DNA of 64,000 bases from Anaerolineaceae bacterium (GTDB lineage Bacteria > Chloroflexota > Anaerolineae > Anaerolineales > Anaerolineaceae), in the NCBI GenBank assembly GCA_002702705.1, contig PABH01000053.1, positions 186,001 to 250,000 on the forward strand, in the 5' to 3' direction. Positions 49,469 through 58,746 of this stretch are shown piece after piece; the first letter of the stretch is position 1, and every line of letters begins with the position of its first letter. A program made the position numbers and the translations under genes. The notes under the pieces were generated by a model. It was given only the letters and a program-made list of their open reading frames with translations, had not been told where the DNA came from and made no database searches.

Positions 49469-50824
49469 ATGATGAATAATCAAACAATCATTGTGGTCGG
49501 TGCCGGACTTGCAGGCAGTGAAGCGGCCTGGCAATTAGCCGAAAAAGGATTTCACGTCCAACTTTATGAAATGAGACCAAATAAACAAACCGGAGCACAC
49601 ATTTCCGATAAATTTGGCGAATTGGTTTGCTCTAATTCCTTAGGTTCAAACATGCCAGATCGAGCTGCTGGTGTATTAAAATCTGAATTACGGAAACTAA
49701 ATTCATTATTAATGAAAATTGCTGATGAAACTGCACTCCCTGCCGGCGGTGCCTTAGCAGTTGATCGAGATCTATTCGCAGCTCGAATCACGGAACAATT
49801 ATCCAATCATTCAAATATAGAAATCTTTCGAGAAGAAGTTACCAAAATCACTGAAAATCCAACGATTATCGCCAGTGGACCACTTACATCGAACACCTTA
49901 AATAAGGCTATTTCTGAAATTTCCAATCAAGATCATCTATATTTTTATGATGCGATTGCTCCAATTGTATATGCGGATTCAATCGATATGTCAATCGCAT
50001 TCAGTGCTTCAAGATATGAGAGAGGTTTGAAAGAAGAGGGCGATTATATCAACTGCCCTTTTACAAAGGAACAATACCTTGCCTTCATCCATGAATTAAT
50101 TAATGCGGAAAGAATACAATTAAGACCTTTTGAGAGAGAGATTGAAGACGGAGTTGATGCAGGCCCGAAAAAATTTTTTGAAGGGTGTTTACCAGTAGAA
50201 GTTTTGGCTAATCGAAATATTCAGGCTTTAGCCTATGGGCCTTTACGCCCTGTTGGTTTATTTGATCCTCGATCGGATCAAAAGCCCTATGCTGTACTTC
50301 AATTACGACAGGATAATTTAGCAGGTGATTTATATAATATTGTTGGATTCCAAACGAACTTAACTTTTAAAGAACAAAAAAGGGTCTTTCGTTTAATTCC
50401 TGGCCTTAATAATGCGAGGTTTGCCCGCTATGGTCAAATGCACAGAAACACCTTCATTAATTCACCAGTTTTGTTAGAACCTACATTAAAATTTAAAAAT
50501 AAACCGCAACTTTTTTTTGCAGGACAAATTACCGGTGTAGAAGGTTACGTTGGAAATATTGCAACTGGACTAATAGCTGCTATTAATCTAGCCCGATTGA
50601 TTAATGATGAACCTCTGCTTGAACTTCCACAAACCACCATGTTGGGTGCACTTTTACATTATATAACCCATGCTAATTCTCGAGATTTCCAACCAATGAA
50701 AGCCAATTTTGGTATTCTCCCACCTCTGGAGAAAAAAATCAGAAGTAAAAATGATCGATATGCGATGTATTCAAAAAGAGCAAACATCGATTTTGAAAAT
50801 TTCACACAAATACATAGAATATAA
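49469..50824 (+). CDS. trmFO: tRNA (uracil-54,C5)-methyltransferase, folate- and FAD-dependent
   Basis: Makes ribothymidine at position 54 of the tRNA T loop using methylenetetrahydrofolate and FADH2. The 451 residues open with the FAD-binding loop [20 protein letters not shown] and the family signature [20 protein letters not shown], then [10 protein letters not shown]. The later blocks [24 protein letters not shown] and [19 protein letters not shown] are also diagnostic. It is divergent from rpoN with 85 bases between the start codons, so the two promoters overlap or abut. Confidence 0.97.
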   Translation: MMNNQTIIVVGAGLAGSEAAWQLAEKGFHVQLYEMRPNKQTGAHISDKFGELVCSNSLGSNMPDRAAGVLKSELRKLNSLLMKIADETALPAGGALAVDRDLFAARITEQLSNHSNIEIFREEVTKITENPTIIASGPLTSNTLNKAISEISNQDHLYFYDAIAPIVYADSIDMSIAFSASRYERGLKEEGDYINCPFTKEQYLAFIHELINAERIQLRPFEREIEDGVDAGPKKFFEGCLPVEVLANRNIQALAYGPLRPVGLFDPRSDQKPYAVLQLRQDNLAGDLYNIVGFQTNLTFKEQKRVFRLIPGLNNARFARYGQMHRNTFINSPVLLEPTLKFKNKPQLFFAGQITGVEGYVGNIATGLIAAINLARLINDEPLLELPQTTMLGALLHYITHANSRDFQPMKANFGILPPLEKKIRSKNDRYAMYSKRANIDFENFTQIHRI

Positions 50825-50827
50825 AGT

Positions 50828-51715
50828 ATGAAAAAATCTTTTTATTTAATCCTACTTTCAAACTTCATCTTGATATTATCGTCCTGTAGCCGTCAGCAGA
50901 CAATTCCGTTTGATGGACAATCAGCTTTTTCATTTGTAGAAAAACAAATGGAATTTGGGCAGCGTTCACCTGGGACTGAGGGACATGCAGCTGTTGTGGA
51001 ATGGATTTCATCCACCCTGATAGATTATGAGTGGGAAGTCGAACTTCAACAAGTCACAATTCAGAATAAACCTATAAACAATATCATAGCCAAACGGAAA
51101 ACCACGGAGCAAAATAACCTGATAATTATCGGAGCACACTACGATACACGTTTTTTTGCTGATTATGATGAGTTTCCAGAAAACCATACTTTGCCAGTTC
51201 CAGGGGCAAATGATGGTGCTTCAGGTGTAGCGGTATTACTAGAACTTGCCAGAGTGCTTCCCAAAAATCTCGACAATGATGTCAGTTTGGTCTTTTTTGA
51301 TGCAGAAGATCAGGGAAATATCGAAGACTGGGATTGGATAATGGGATCAAGAGCATTTGTTGCCGAATTAGATAAAAAACCTGATGCGGTTATTATTGTT
51401 GACATGATTGGCGATGCGGACCTCAATATTTATTATGAAAAAAACTCAGATCCCCAATTACAAAAAGAAATTTGGGATATCGCATCATCACTGGGTTACC
51501 AGGATATTTTTATTCCGGAATTTAAATACAGTATTTTAGATGACCATACACCATTTTTAGAAAATGGAATTAAAGCGATAGACATCATCGATTTTGACTA
51601 TCCCTATTGGCATACAACAAACGATACATTAGATAAAATATCAGCAGAAAGTCTTCACGCTGTAGGTGATACACTTTATCATTGGTTAATCATGTCAGAA
51701 AACATTAGAAATTAA
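50828..51715 (+). CDS. M28/glutaminyl-cyclase-like zinc lipoprotein
   Basis: A 295-residue lipoprotein with lipobox LSSC (cysteine about 20). The remainder is an M28-fold zinc domain: GAHYDTR, PGANDGASGVAVLLELAR, VFFDAEDQG, IVDMIGDADLNI, and the late block DDHTPFLENGIKAIDIIDFD followed by YWHTTNDTLDK. The last block and the single-zinc ligand set (H, D, E, D, H) are closer to glutaminyl cyclases than to aminopeptidases. The reaction could be N-terminal pyroglutamate formation or peptide cleavage outside the membrane. It follows trmFO after 3 bases, so it is co-transcribed with it. Confidence 0.83.
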   Translation: MKKSFYLILLSNFILILSSCSRQQTIPFDGQSAFSFVEKQMEFGQRSPGTEGHAAVVEWISSTLIDYEWEVELQQVTIQNKPINNIIAKRKTTEQNNLIIIGAHYDTRFFADYDEFPENHTLPVPGANDGASGVAVLLELARVLPKNLDNDVSLVFFDAEDQGNIEDWDWIMGSRAFVAELDKKPDAVIIVDMIGDADLNIYYEKNSDPQLQKEIWDIASSLGYQDIFIPEFKYSILDDHTPFLENGIKAIDIIDFDYPYWHTTNDTLDKISAESLHAVGDTLYHWLIMSENIRN

Positions 51716-51741
51716 TCAGATTTAAGATTAGACTACGATAA

Positions 51742-52965
51742 ATGAATCCTTCAGAAACAATTAAAACCATCAAAGAAATCTGGCTTAAGCGATTGATTAA
51801 ACAATTTGCTAAAGGTGATCATTTAAAAAGTGATCTTACGGATCAATTTTTATTATATTTTAATCTTATGGAGCAATCTTTAGAAACCGGGGAGGCTGGC
51901 TGGTTTGATTCTTTAATGGATACCTGGTCAACTTCGTTAACCCAAAGTGATTTGGAAGGAAATGATAACTCATTAACCGATTTTGTTAAACAAATTGTCT
52001 CTATCACTCATCAAGTATGTTTAGAACAACTAGATCCAGAAAGTGCCGTCATATTACTAACTGACCTTTTGCCAATCTCTTTGTATGTTCTCGAAAAAGC
52101 AGCCCATTATGAAACTGAAGCAAAAATTTCATATGTAACAAGACAGTTAGATCAAGTTAGGTTATCTTTAGAAAAGTTAGATCGTAGTAAAAGTGGATTT
52201 ATTGCTGTTGCAGCCCACGAACTTAAAACTCCTTTAACTCTGGTTGATGGATATACATCTATGTTATCCGATACAGTATGTTTTGACGAAAACAATCTTC
52301 AACACCGTGCATATATCAATGGTATCCAAAAGGGTACTAAAAGGCTGCGTGCAATAATCGATGATATGATCGATGTTAGCTTAATTGACAATAATTTAAT
52401 GTCTCTTAATTTTCAACCATTTTGGATCAATCGCCTGATGGATGTATTATTAATTGAAATGAAACCGTCGATTGATGAAAGAAATATAACAATTAAAATT
52501 CAAGATTTTGAGGGATATAAAGAATTAAATTTCGGTGATCCTGAAAGAATATTACAAGTCTTAAGAAATTTGTTGATGAATGCAATAAAGTACACTCCGG
52601 ATGGCGGTGAAATTGAATTTTATGGACGAAAACTACCCGGATTTGTTGAAATTTGTGTTCACGATACGGGAATCGGAATAGATTCTGAAGATCAATCGCT
52701 GATTTTTGAAAAGTTTTCCAGAATCGGGAATGTATCTTTGCATTCTAGTGGTAAAACAAAATTCAAGGGTGGTGGTCCTGGATTGGGATTGCATATCGCA
52801 AAAGGAATTATTGAGGCCCACGGAGGAACAATTTGGGTTGAATCACCTGGATATGACGAAAATACTTGCCCGGGGTCCACTTTTCATTTGCTCTTGCCTT
52901 CACGTGAAACTCCCCCGGATGATAAAACTGCTAAATTATTTGAAGATTTAAAAGCGAAAGGTTAG
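51742..52965 (+). CDS. Soluble sensor histidine kinase
   Basis: A 407-residue kinase. About 150 N-terminal helical residues of unknown type are followed by a HisKA helix (SGFIAVAAHELKTPLTLVDG, histidine about 159) and an HATPase domain (NLLMNAIKYTPDGGEIEF, HDTGIGIDSEDQ, GGGPGLGLHIAKGIIEAHGG). No membrane helix is present and no response regulator is adjacent. It lies 26 bases after the M28-like gene and 4 bases before the aminotransferase gene, in a long plus-strand run from trmFO to hflX. The input signal is unknown. Confidence 0.88.
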   Translation: MNPSETIKTIKEIWLKRLIKQFAKGDHLKSDLTDQFLLYFNLMEQSLETGEAGWFDSLMDTWSTSLTQSDLEGNDNSLTDFVKQIVSITHQVCLEQLDPESAVILLTDLLPISLYVLEKAAHYETEAKISYVTRQLDQVRLSLEKLDRSKSGFIAVAAHELKTPLTLVDGYTSMLSDTVCFDENNLQHRAYINGIQKGTKRLRAIIDDMIDVSLIDNNLMSLNFQPFWINRLMDVLLIEMKPSIDERNITIKIQDFEGYKELNFGDPERILQVLRNLLMNAIKYTPDGGEIEFYGRKLPGFVEICVHDTGIGIDSEDQSLIFEKFSRIGNVSLHSSGKTKFKGGGPGLGLHIAKGIIEAHGGTIWVESPGYDENTCPGSTFHLLLPSRETPPDDKTAKLFEDLKAKG

Positions 52966-52969
52966 TGCC

Positions 52970-54157
52970 ATGACCGAGAATAACATTGTAATCGAACCAG
53001 CACATCGAATTGCTGCATTCAAACCCTATTTTTTCGCTTCACTTGCTAAAAATATTAGTGAACTTAAAGAAAAAGGTATTGATGTAATTCGAATAGATAT
53101 GGGCTCGCCAGATTTACCCCCCGAAGATTTCATCATAGATAAACTAGCTTCTGCTGCAAAAAATAAAAATGCTCATGGATATACTGCCAACGGAGGAACA
53201 CCTGCATTCCGCCTGGCAATTTCAAATTATTACAAGAGACGATTCAATGTAATTCTTGATCCAGCAACCGAAACACTTGGTCTGATTGGTTCAAAAGAGG
53301 GCTTGTTTCATCTGGCTCAGGTATTAATAAATCCTGGTGATTTAGTAATCATTCCTGATCCAGGATATCCAGTCTATTCAGCCAGCACAAAAATTGCAGG
53401 TGGAGAAATTTACACATTACCTTTGCGCGCGGAAAACAAATTCCTACCCGATTTGAATGAAATTCCTGAAAATATTGCAAAAAGAGCAAAGCTGATTTGG
53501 ATAAATTACCCTAACAATCCCACCGGAGCAACCGCGGATTTGTCTTTTTTTGAAACCATCGTTGATTTTGCTTTAAAACATAACATTTTTATCGCCCATG
53601 ATGCACCATACGTTGATATTTGTTTTAATGATTATATCGCTCCTAGTATTCTTCAGATACCAGAAGCAAAAAATATCTCGATTGAATTTAATTCATTATC
53701 AAAAACCTATAATATGGCAGGGTGGCGACTAGGTATGGCTGTAGGTAATAAAGATGTGATAAAACTCATCCATACCTATAAGAGTCAATTAGATTCATCT
53801 CACTTTGGCCCAATTATGGAAGCCGGAATTGTGGCCATGGAAGGAGACCAAACATGGTTATCCAAACGCAATCAAGTTTATGAAAAACGAAGGGATATTG
53901 TAGTTAAAGGATTAAGAGAAGTGGGTTTTGAACTTAACATCCCACCTGCTGCAATTTACGTGTGGGCAAAACTGCCTCAACCCTTCACTGATAGTTACAA
54001 ATTTTGTGCTGATTTATTAAACGAAACCGGTGTCAGCACCACCCCAGGTGATGTATATGGAAATTTTGGAAAAGGTTATATCCGCATATCCTTGGGCACT
54101 GAAACCAGTAAAATTGAAGAAGCAATCAATAGATTAAGAACCTGGATAAAACAATAA
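52970..54157 (+). CDS. Class I/II PLP-dependent aminotransferase
   Basis: A 395-residue fold-type I aminotransferase. PLP lysine in FNSLSKTYNMAGWRLGMAVG (about residue 244), with IWINYPNNPTGATADLSFFE and IAHDAPYVDICF for the pyridine-binding Asn and Asp. The substrate-side arginine is in KGYIRISLGTE. The family includes LL-diaminopimelate, alanine and aspartate aminotransferases; the start RIAAFKPYFFASLAKNISEL resembles the DapL-like/alanine group, but I cannot fix the substrate. It is 4 bases after the histidine kinase gene and 12 before hflX, so the three are probably one transcript. Confidence 0.88.
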   Translation: MTENNIVIEPAHRIAAFKPYFFASLAKNISELKEKGIDVIRIDMGSPDLPPEDFIIDKLASAAKNKNAHGYTANGGTPAFRLAISNYYKRRFNVILDPATETLGLIGSKEGLFHLAQVLINPGDLVIIPDPGYPVYSASTKIAGGEIYTLPLRAENKFLPDLNEIPENIAKRAKLIWINYPNNPTGATADLSFFETIVDFALKHNIFIAHDAPYVDICFNDYIAPSILQIPEAKNISIEFNSLSKTYNMAGWRLGMAVGNKDVIKLIHTYKSQLDSSHFGPIMEAGIVAMEGDQTWLSKRNQVYEKRRDIVVKGLREVGFELNIPPAAIYVWAKLPQPFTDSYKFCADLLNETGVSTTPGDVYGNFGKGYIRISLGTETSKIEEAINRLRTWIKQ

Positions 54158-54169
54158 TTAAGGAAAAAT

Positions 54170-55546
54170 ATGGCTAAAAAATACCCAGAAGAAACCAGAA
54201 TGTATAAAGAAAAAGCATTCTTGGTTGGTGTTAGCGTGTTTAATGATAAATCTTGGCTATCGATCGAAGACTCATTAGCTGAGTTAGAGCTTTTGGCTCA
54301 GACCGCCGGGTTAGATGTAGTCGGGGAAATTTCCCAGACTCTATCAAAACCGAATGCCCAAACATTTATTGGCTCTGGCAAAGTTGAGGAAGTTCAATTA
54401 TTAGTCAATGAAACCAAGGCGGACGTACTCATTTTTGATAATGAACTAATTCCGCGACATCAACGTGAATTGGAAAAAATATTCGGAGAAAATGTTCGTG
54501 TTTTGGATCGAACCGCGTTAATCTTGGATATATTTGCCCAACATGCCAGCACGAGAGAAGGAATATTACAAGTCGAATTAGCTCAATATGAATACCGTTT
54601 ACCTCGATTAACGAGAGCCTGGACCCATCTAGCCCGGCAAGCAGGGGGAGGAGGTGGTAGATCAGGTAGTGTTGGAGGCGTTGGTTTAAGAGGACCAGGT
54701 GAAACCCAATTGGAAGTTGACCGGCGTGAAATTAGAAAAAAAATTACTACCCTACGCACGGAATTAGAAAAAGTACGTGCTCATCGCAGCCGCCATCGAG
54801 AAAATCGGAAACGTTCACAAATTCCAACGGTTGCTCTTGTTGGATACACGAATGCAGGCAAATCTACATTATTAAATAAATTAGCTAACTCAGAAGTGTT
54901 TGTTGCTAACCAACTCTTTGCAACGCTAGATCCAACAACGAGAAGAGTAGAGCTTCCAGAAGGGAACACTGCTTTATTTACGGATACCGTTGGGTTTATT
55001 CAAAAATTACCAACCCAGTTGGTCGCTGCTTTTCGTGCAACATTGGAAGAAATAACAGAAGCAGATATCTTACTTCACGTGGTTGATATATCTCACCCAA
55101 ATGCCTTGGCGCAATGGGAAAGTGTTAATGCAACATTGGAAGAGATTGGTGCAGAAGATTTACCGATAATCACTGTATTAAACAAAATAGATAAGATACA
55201 GGATCAGGAAATCATACGAGAGCTTAATAATGCTTTTTCAAATGCAGTATCAATTTCAGCACTATCAGGTGAAGGTATCCGCTCATTACTAAAAAAAATT
55301 GAGGAAGAACTTTATTTCAACTTAATTCCAATTACAGTGTTTTTGCCTTACAAACAAGGTAGATTGATTTCCGTTTTTCATGAAACGGGAAAAATCGATG
55401 AATTAAAAAATCTTGCTGATGGTGTATACATTGATGGCAGCATCCCTGGACGTTTTTTTTCAGAATTTGAACCATTTTTTCACTCTTCTGAACCCAATGA
55501 GCTTTTAGAAACCACTGGAGATGATCTTGATGGAACAGATTTCTAA
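54170..55546 (+). CDS. hflX: GTPase HflX
   Basis: A ribosome-associated GTPase that splits stalled 70S or 100S ribosomes under stress. The 458 residues have the HflX N-terminal domain (LVGVSVFNDKSWLSIEDSLA, FIGSGKVEEV, VRVLDRTALILDIFAQHAST) and the glycine-rich linker GGGGGRSGSVGGVGLRGPGE. The G domain has GYTNAGKSTL, DPTTRR, TDTVGFI and NKID. A C-terminal arm of about 90 residues follows. AAGGA precedes the ATG. The 3' end overlaps the next small gene by 17 bases. Confidence 0.96.
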   Translation: MAKKYPEETRMYKEKAFLVGVSVFNDKSWLSIEDSLAELELLAQTAGLDVVGEISQTLSKPNAQTFIGSGKVEEVQLLVNETKADVLIFDNELIPRHQRELEKIFGENVRVLDRTALILDIFAQHASTREGILQVELAQYEYRLPRLTRAWTHLARQAGGGGGRSGSVGGVGLRGPGETQLEVDRREIRKKITTLRTELEKVRAHRSRHRENRKRSQIPTVALVGYTNAGKSTLLNKLANSEVFVANQLFATLDPTTRRVELPEGNTALFTDTVGFIQKLPTQLVAAFRATLEEITEADILLHVVDISHPNALAQWESVNATLEEIGAEDLPIITVLNKIDKIQDQEIIRELNNAFSNAVSISALSGEGIRSLLKKIEEELYFNLIPITVFLPYKQGRLISVFHETGKIDELKNLADGVYIDGSIPGRFFSEFEPFFHSSEPNELLETTGDDLDGTDF

Positions 55547-55736
55547 GATTTTAGACAAAGCCTCAAATTTTTTTGCCCATCGCAAAGGTCTTTTACCTTT
55601 AATAGGGATTTTACTCGTTTTGATTAACTTTATCATTCAATTTTTTGTACCGGGATGGATAGCCGAAAGTAATCTCTTTTTACACATCGGGGTGATAATC
55701 TCAATTATTGGAATGATGCTTGCGTGGGCGTTATAA
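55530..55736 (+). CDS. Small membrane protein overlapping hflX
   Basis: Not recognised. 68 residues with two hydrophobic helices (about 22-42 and 47-66), preceded by a short amphipathic stretch (EQISKILDKASNFFAHRKG) with positive charges that would keep the N terminus inside. ATG 55530 sits 9 bases after GGAG within hflX; an ATG at 55521 is too close to it. The overlap with hflX suggests translational coupling. A bidirectional terminator follows. Confidence 0.65.
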   Translation: MEQISKILDKASNFFAHRKGLLPLIGILLVLINFIIQFFVPGWIAESNLFLHIGVIISIIGMMLAWAL

Positions 55737-55749
55737 ATCCCCTCTTTAA

Positions 55750-55786
55750 AAAAAAAGTCCCCTATAAAAAGGGGACTGATTTTTTT
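55750..55786. terminator. Bidirectional terminator between the hflX operon and rpmF
   Basis: AGTCCCCT and AGGGGACT pair around ATAAAA, with an A run on the left and a T run on the right. It serves both convergent units. Confidence 0.92.
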
Positions 55787-55794
55787 ACGAAAAA

Positions 55795-55989
55795 CTAGCT
55801 GCGTTTTTCTTTATCAACTTGCACTACTTCACGGCCTTGATATTGACCGCAGCTTGGACAAACAGTATGCGGAAGACGCATCTCACCACAATTGTTACAT
55901 TGCACAAGATTTGCAGTTTTGATGCTGTCATGTGCTCGTCGTCGATCTCGTCGGCCTTTTGAAATTTTACGTTTTGGAAGCGGACCCAT
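55795..55989 (-). CDS. rpmF: 50S ribosomal protein L32 (zinc-binding form)
   Basis: A small large-subunit ribosomal protein. The 64 residues start MGPLPKRKISKGRRDRRRAH at ATG 55989, which follows GGAG; a longer upstream frame has no ribosome site. It has the zinc ribbon C31-NN-C34 ... C44-PS-C47, so this is the C+ (zinc-dependent) paralogue type. The usual upstream neighbour yceD/DUF177 is not present. It is divergent from secD, with TATAAT-like boxes for both directions in the gap. Confidence 0.95.
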   Translation of the reverse strand: MGPLPKRKISKGRRDRRRAHDSIKTANLVQCNNCGEMRLPHTVCPSCGQYQGREVVQVDKEKRS

Positions 55990-56258
55990 TGTATTAACTC
56001 CTATCTGAATTTTCCCAGTTATTTTTTCTGTTAAAGCCGTCAAATTATAACGGGTGGTATGAACTGCTGTCAAGGAATCCGTTTTTATAACACACTGTTA
56101 TTCGCAAACAAGTATTGTAAGAAGATGTAGTGGGCAAAAATCAACATTCCTAAGATCATTATAATCCTCCCCTACTCATATTTTTTGTAAGGGAGTATAA
56201 TTTTTCAGTTGTGCCAGCGGAAAGCTGGATTATGACAGGATTGGAGGCCAAATACACA

Positions 56259-57662
56259 ATGAATCGACGCTATGTCAACCTGATCATCATCCTGGTGCTA
56301 TTAGCAACAGTGATTTGGATTGATCTTCCCTCAACTACCAAAGTTCCCTTCACTGAAAAATCAATTGCTACAGTTCTAGGTCTTGATCTTCAAGGTGGTA
56401 TGCAGGTTATTCTCAAAGCCGACATGCCCGAGGGACAAGAAGTCCCAGCAGATGCTTTACAAGTCGCCCGCCAAATTTTGGAAAACCGGTCTAATGGTTT
56501 AGGTGTTAGCGAAGTCGTGTTTCAAGTTGCCGGAAGTAACCGTATCGTTGGTGAATTTCCTGGTGCTTCAAATGCTGAATCTGTCGTTGAAACCATCAAA
56601 AAAGCTGGTGTTTTAGAATTTGTTGACCTCGGTGACAACGAATTCCGATTGGTCAGTGGTGATGAAATTTTAACTGACTTCAAATTAGATGACGCTAACA
56701 AAGTAACGGGTGTTCCCTCACTAGCAGATTTCCCTGCTGCAACTGGCAATGACGCTTTAGGAACAGATCAAAACCCAGCACCACAACCAGTTTTCCATAC
56801 AATTATGACTGGTAGCGATCTGGTTTCAGTTGCTGTCGATGCTTCCGTGCCAGGCACCTATGGAGTCAACTTTGAATTAACCAAAGAAGGTGCGGAAATT
56901 TTCAAGAATTACACAACAGCGAATGTTGGAAAATTTCTTGCGATTGTACTGGACAATAAGATAGTCTCTGCACCAACCATATCCACCCCTATTACTGATG
57001 GGGCTGGAAGCATTTCTGGAAACTTCACAGTTGATGAGGCGAATGAACTGGCCATTCAGCTCCGTTATGGCTCTTTGCCCATTCCACTAGAAGTCGAACA
57101 GATCCGCGTCATTGGACCTACTTTGGGGCAAGATTCTTTAGATAAGTCTATGGTGGCTGGTTTAATCGGTTTTGCATTGGTTGCTTTATTTATGGCAATC
57201 TTCTACAAAATACCTGGTATTATGGCTGATCTATCAATCATTATCTACGCATTGATCACATTGGCAATTTTCCGATTAATTCCCGTAACGTTAACTTTGC
57301 CTGGTATAGCTGGTTTCTTATTAAGTACTGGTTCAGCATTGGATGCAAATATTCTGATTTTTGAAAGATTAAAAGAAGAATTACGTAATGGAAGAACCTT
57401 GGGTCAAGCGATTGACCTTGGTTGGAAACGTGCCTGGCCGTCTATTCGGGATTCAAACTTCGCCACGATTATTACCAGTGCCATTCTGTTTTGGTTTGGT
57501 TCAACCTTTGGCGCAAGTTTTGTAAAAGGCTTCGCAATAACATTAGCTTTGGGTGTTGCTGTCAGTTTGTTCACAGCTATTTTTGTGACCCGCACATTCC
57601 TGGGCGTTGCCCTGGATTTGATTAAACATCCCGAAAACCACCTAAAATGGTTTGGAATATAG
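56259..57662 (+). CDS. secD: Protein translocase subunit SecD
   Basis: Part of the SecDF complex that uses the proton gradient to pull proteins out of the Sec channel. The 467 residues have a first membrane helix (NLIIILVLLATVIWIDLP) and the large external P1 region (VLGLDLQGGMQVILKADM, ILENRSNGLGVSE, IVGEFPG). Five more helices follow, with GPTLGQDSLDKSMVAG and the D-A-N-I motif GSALDANILIFERLKEELRNG. ATG 56259 is chosen because the first helix starts there; GGAGG is 11 bases upstream, slightly far. An in-frame GTG at 56211 is possible. secF follows 13 bases later. Confidence 0.95.
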   Translation: MNRRYVNLIIILVLLATVIWIDLPSTTKVPFTEKSIATVLGLDLQGGMQVILKADMPEGQEVPADALQVARQILENRSNGLGVSEVVFQVAGSNRIVGEFPGASNAESVVETIKKAGVLEFVDLGDNEFRLVSGDEILTDFKLDDANKVTGVPSLADFPAATGNDALGTDQNPAPQPVFHTIMTGSDLVSVAVDASVPGTYGVNFELTKEGAEIFKNYTTANVGKFLAIVLDNKIVSAPTISTPITDGAGSISGNFTVDEANELAIQLRYGSLPIPLEVEQIRVIGPTLGQDSLDKSMVAGLIGFALVALFMAIFYKIPGIMADLSIIIYALITLAIFRLIPVTLTLPGIAGFLLSTGSALDANILIFERLKEELRNGRTLGQAIDLGWKRAWPSIRDSNFATIITSAILFWFGSTFGASFVKGFAITLALGVAVSLFTAIFVTRTFLGVALDLIKHPENHLKWFGI

Positions 57663-57675
57663 AAAGGAGAAGTAT

Positions 57676-58614
57676 ATGTTGAATCTATTAGGAAAACGAT
57701 ACGTATTCTTCGCCGGTTCTTTGATCTTTATTTTGATAGGAATGATCATTCTTGCAACCAACGGGCTTCCCTTAGCGGTAGATTTCAAAGGTGGTTCGTT
57801 GTTGGAATTATCGTTTTCAACAACCGAATTACCGACGACAGAACAAATTAAATCAATTTACGATAAATACGAATTTAACGAAGTTACCGTACAAACCGCT
57901 TTAAATACGGATGGTGAAAGAACAATTCTTGTTATTCGCTCTCCGTTTATGAACGATACCCAAAAGACGGATATCATCAACGAAATTCAAACCCTAACAG
58001 CATCCGAAGCCACAATCAATCGATTTGATAGTGTAGGCCCAACTATCGCCGCACAGGTTGCCCGACGCGCTGCAATCGCTGTAGGTCTGGCCGCTTTGGC
58101 AGTTGTCATTTATATCACCTATGCTTTTCGAGGGATTGCCCACGCTTTCCGCTATGGAATTTGTGCGATTTTGGCAATGCTGCATGATGTGTTGATCGTC
58201 ATCAGTTTGGCTGCTATTGGTGGCATTCTTTTTGGTTGGCAGGCTGATTCCATGTTTCTGACTGCCTTATTGACTGTGATTGGGTTCTCAGTACAAGACA
58301 AGATTGTTGTGTTTGACAGAATTCGGGAAAATAGTGTTATTTTCCGCAAACTCGAATTTGAAAAATTAGTTAACCATTCAATCGTCCAAACCTTACAACG
58401 TTCGATTAACACCCAGTTAATGACAGTTGAATTTATGTTGTTAGCACTTGCCTTATTTGGTGGTGTCACATTACGTGAATTTGCGGTTCTCCTTCTGGTT
58501 GGTTTGTTCAGTGGTACCTATTCTTCCATTTTTGTTGCAGCCCCAATTTTAGTTGTCTGGGAAAATAAAGAATGGAAAAATTGGTTTGGTAAAGGAAAAC
58601 AATCTGTGGCATAA
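57676..58614 (+). CDS. secF: Protein translocase subunit SecF
   Basis: Partner of SecD in the translocase accessory complex. The 312 residues show six membrane helices, the start LLGKRYVFFAGSLIFILIGM, the glycine-rich DFKGGSLLELSFS of the first external loop, and TVIGFSVQDKIVVFDRIREN, equivalent to the S-V-x-D-x-I-V-V-F-D-R signature. ATG 57676 follows AAAGGAGA; a longer frame from 57652 overlaps secD and lacks a ribosome site. Two terminators lie downstream, so secD-secF is the whole operon. Confidence 0.96.
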   Translation: MLNLLGKRYVFFAGSLIFILIGMIILATNGLPLAVDFKGGSLLELSFSTTELPTTEQIKSIYDKYEFNEVTVQTALNTDGERTILVIRSPFMNDTQKTDIINEIQTLTASEATINRFDSVGPTIAAQVARRAAIAVGLAALAVVIYITYAFRGIAHAFRYGICAILAMLHDVLIVISLAAIGGILFGWQADSMFLTALLTVIGFSVQDKIVVFDRIRENSVIFRKLEFEKLVNHSIVQTLQRSINTQLMTVEFMLLALALFGGVTLREFAVLLLVGLFSGTYSSIFVAAPILVVWENKEWKNWFGKGKQSVA

Positions 58615-58628
58615 AACCTGTCATGGAT

Positions 58629-58656
58629 AAAAGGTTATACTCATCACCTTTTTTTC
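58629..58656 (+). terminator. Terminator after secF
   Basis: AAAAGGT and ACCTTTT form a 7-bp stem around a 10-base loop, followed by more T residues. Modest stability. Confidence 0.6.
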
Positions 58657-58680
58657 TTATCATTGACAATTGGTCAAACG

Positions 58681-58718
58681 AACGAGTTCTGCCATAATAC
58701 AGCAGAACTCGTTTTTTT
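58681..58718 (+). terminator. Second, stronger terminator before the SDR gene
   Basis: A perfect 12-bp stem (AACGAGTTCTGC with GCAGAACTCGTT) around a 9-base loop, followed by a T run. It ends only 28 bases before the next start codon. It could be a backup secDF terminator or an attenuator in that gene's leader. Confidence 0.85.
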
Positions 58719-58746
58719 ATATAACAAACCTATAGGAGTATATTCA

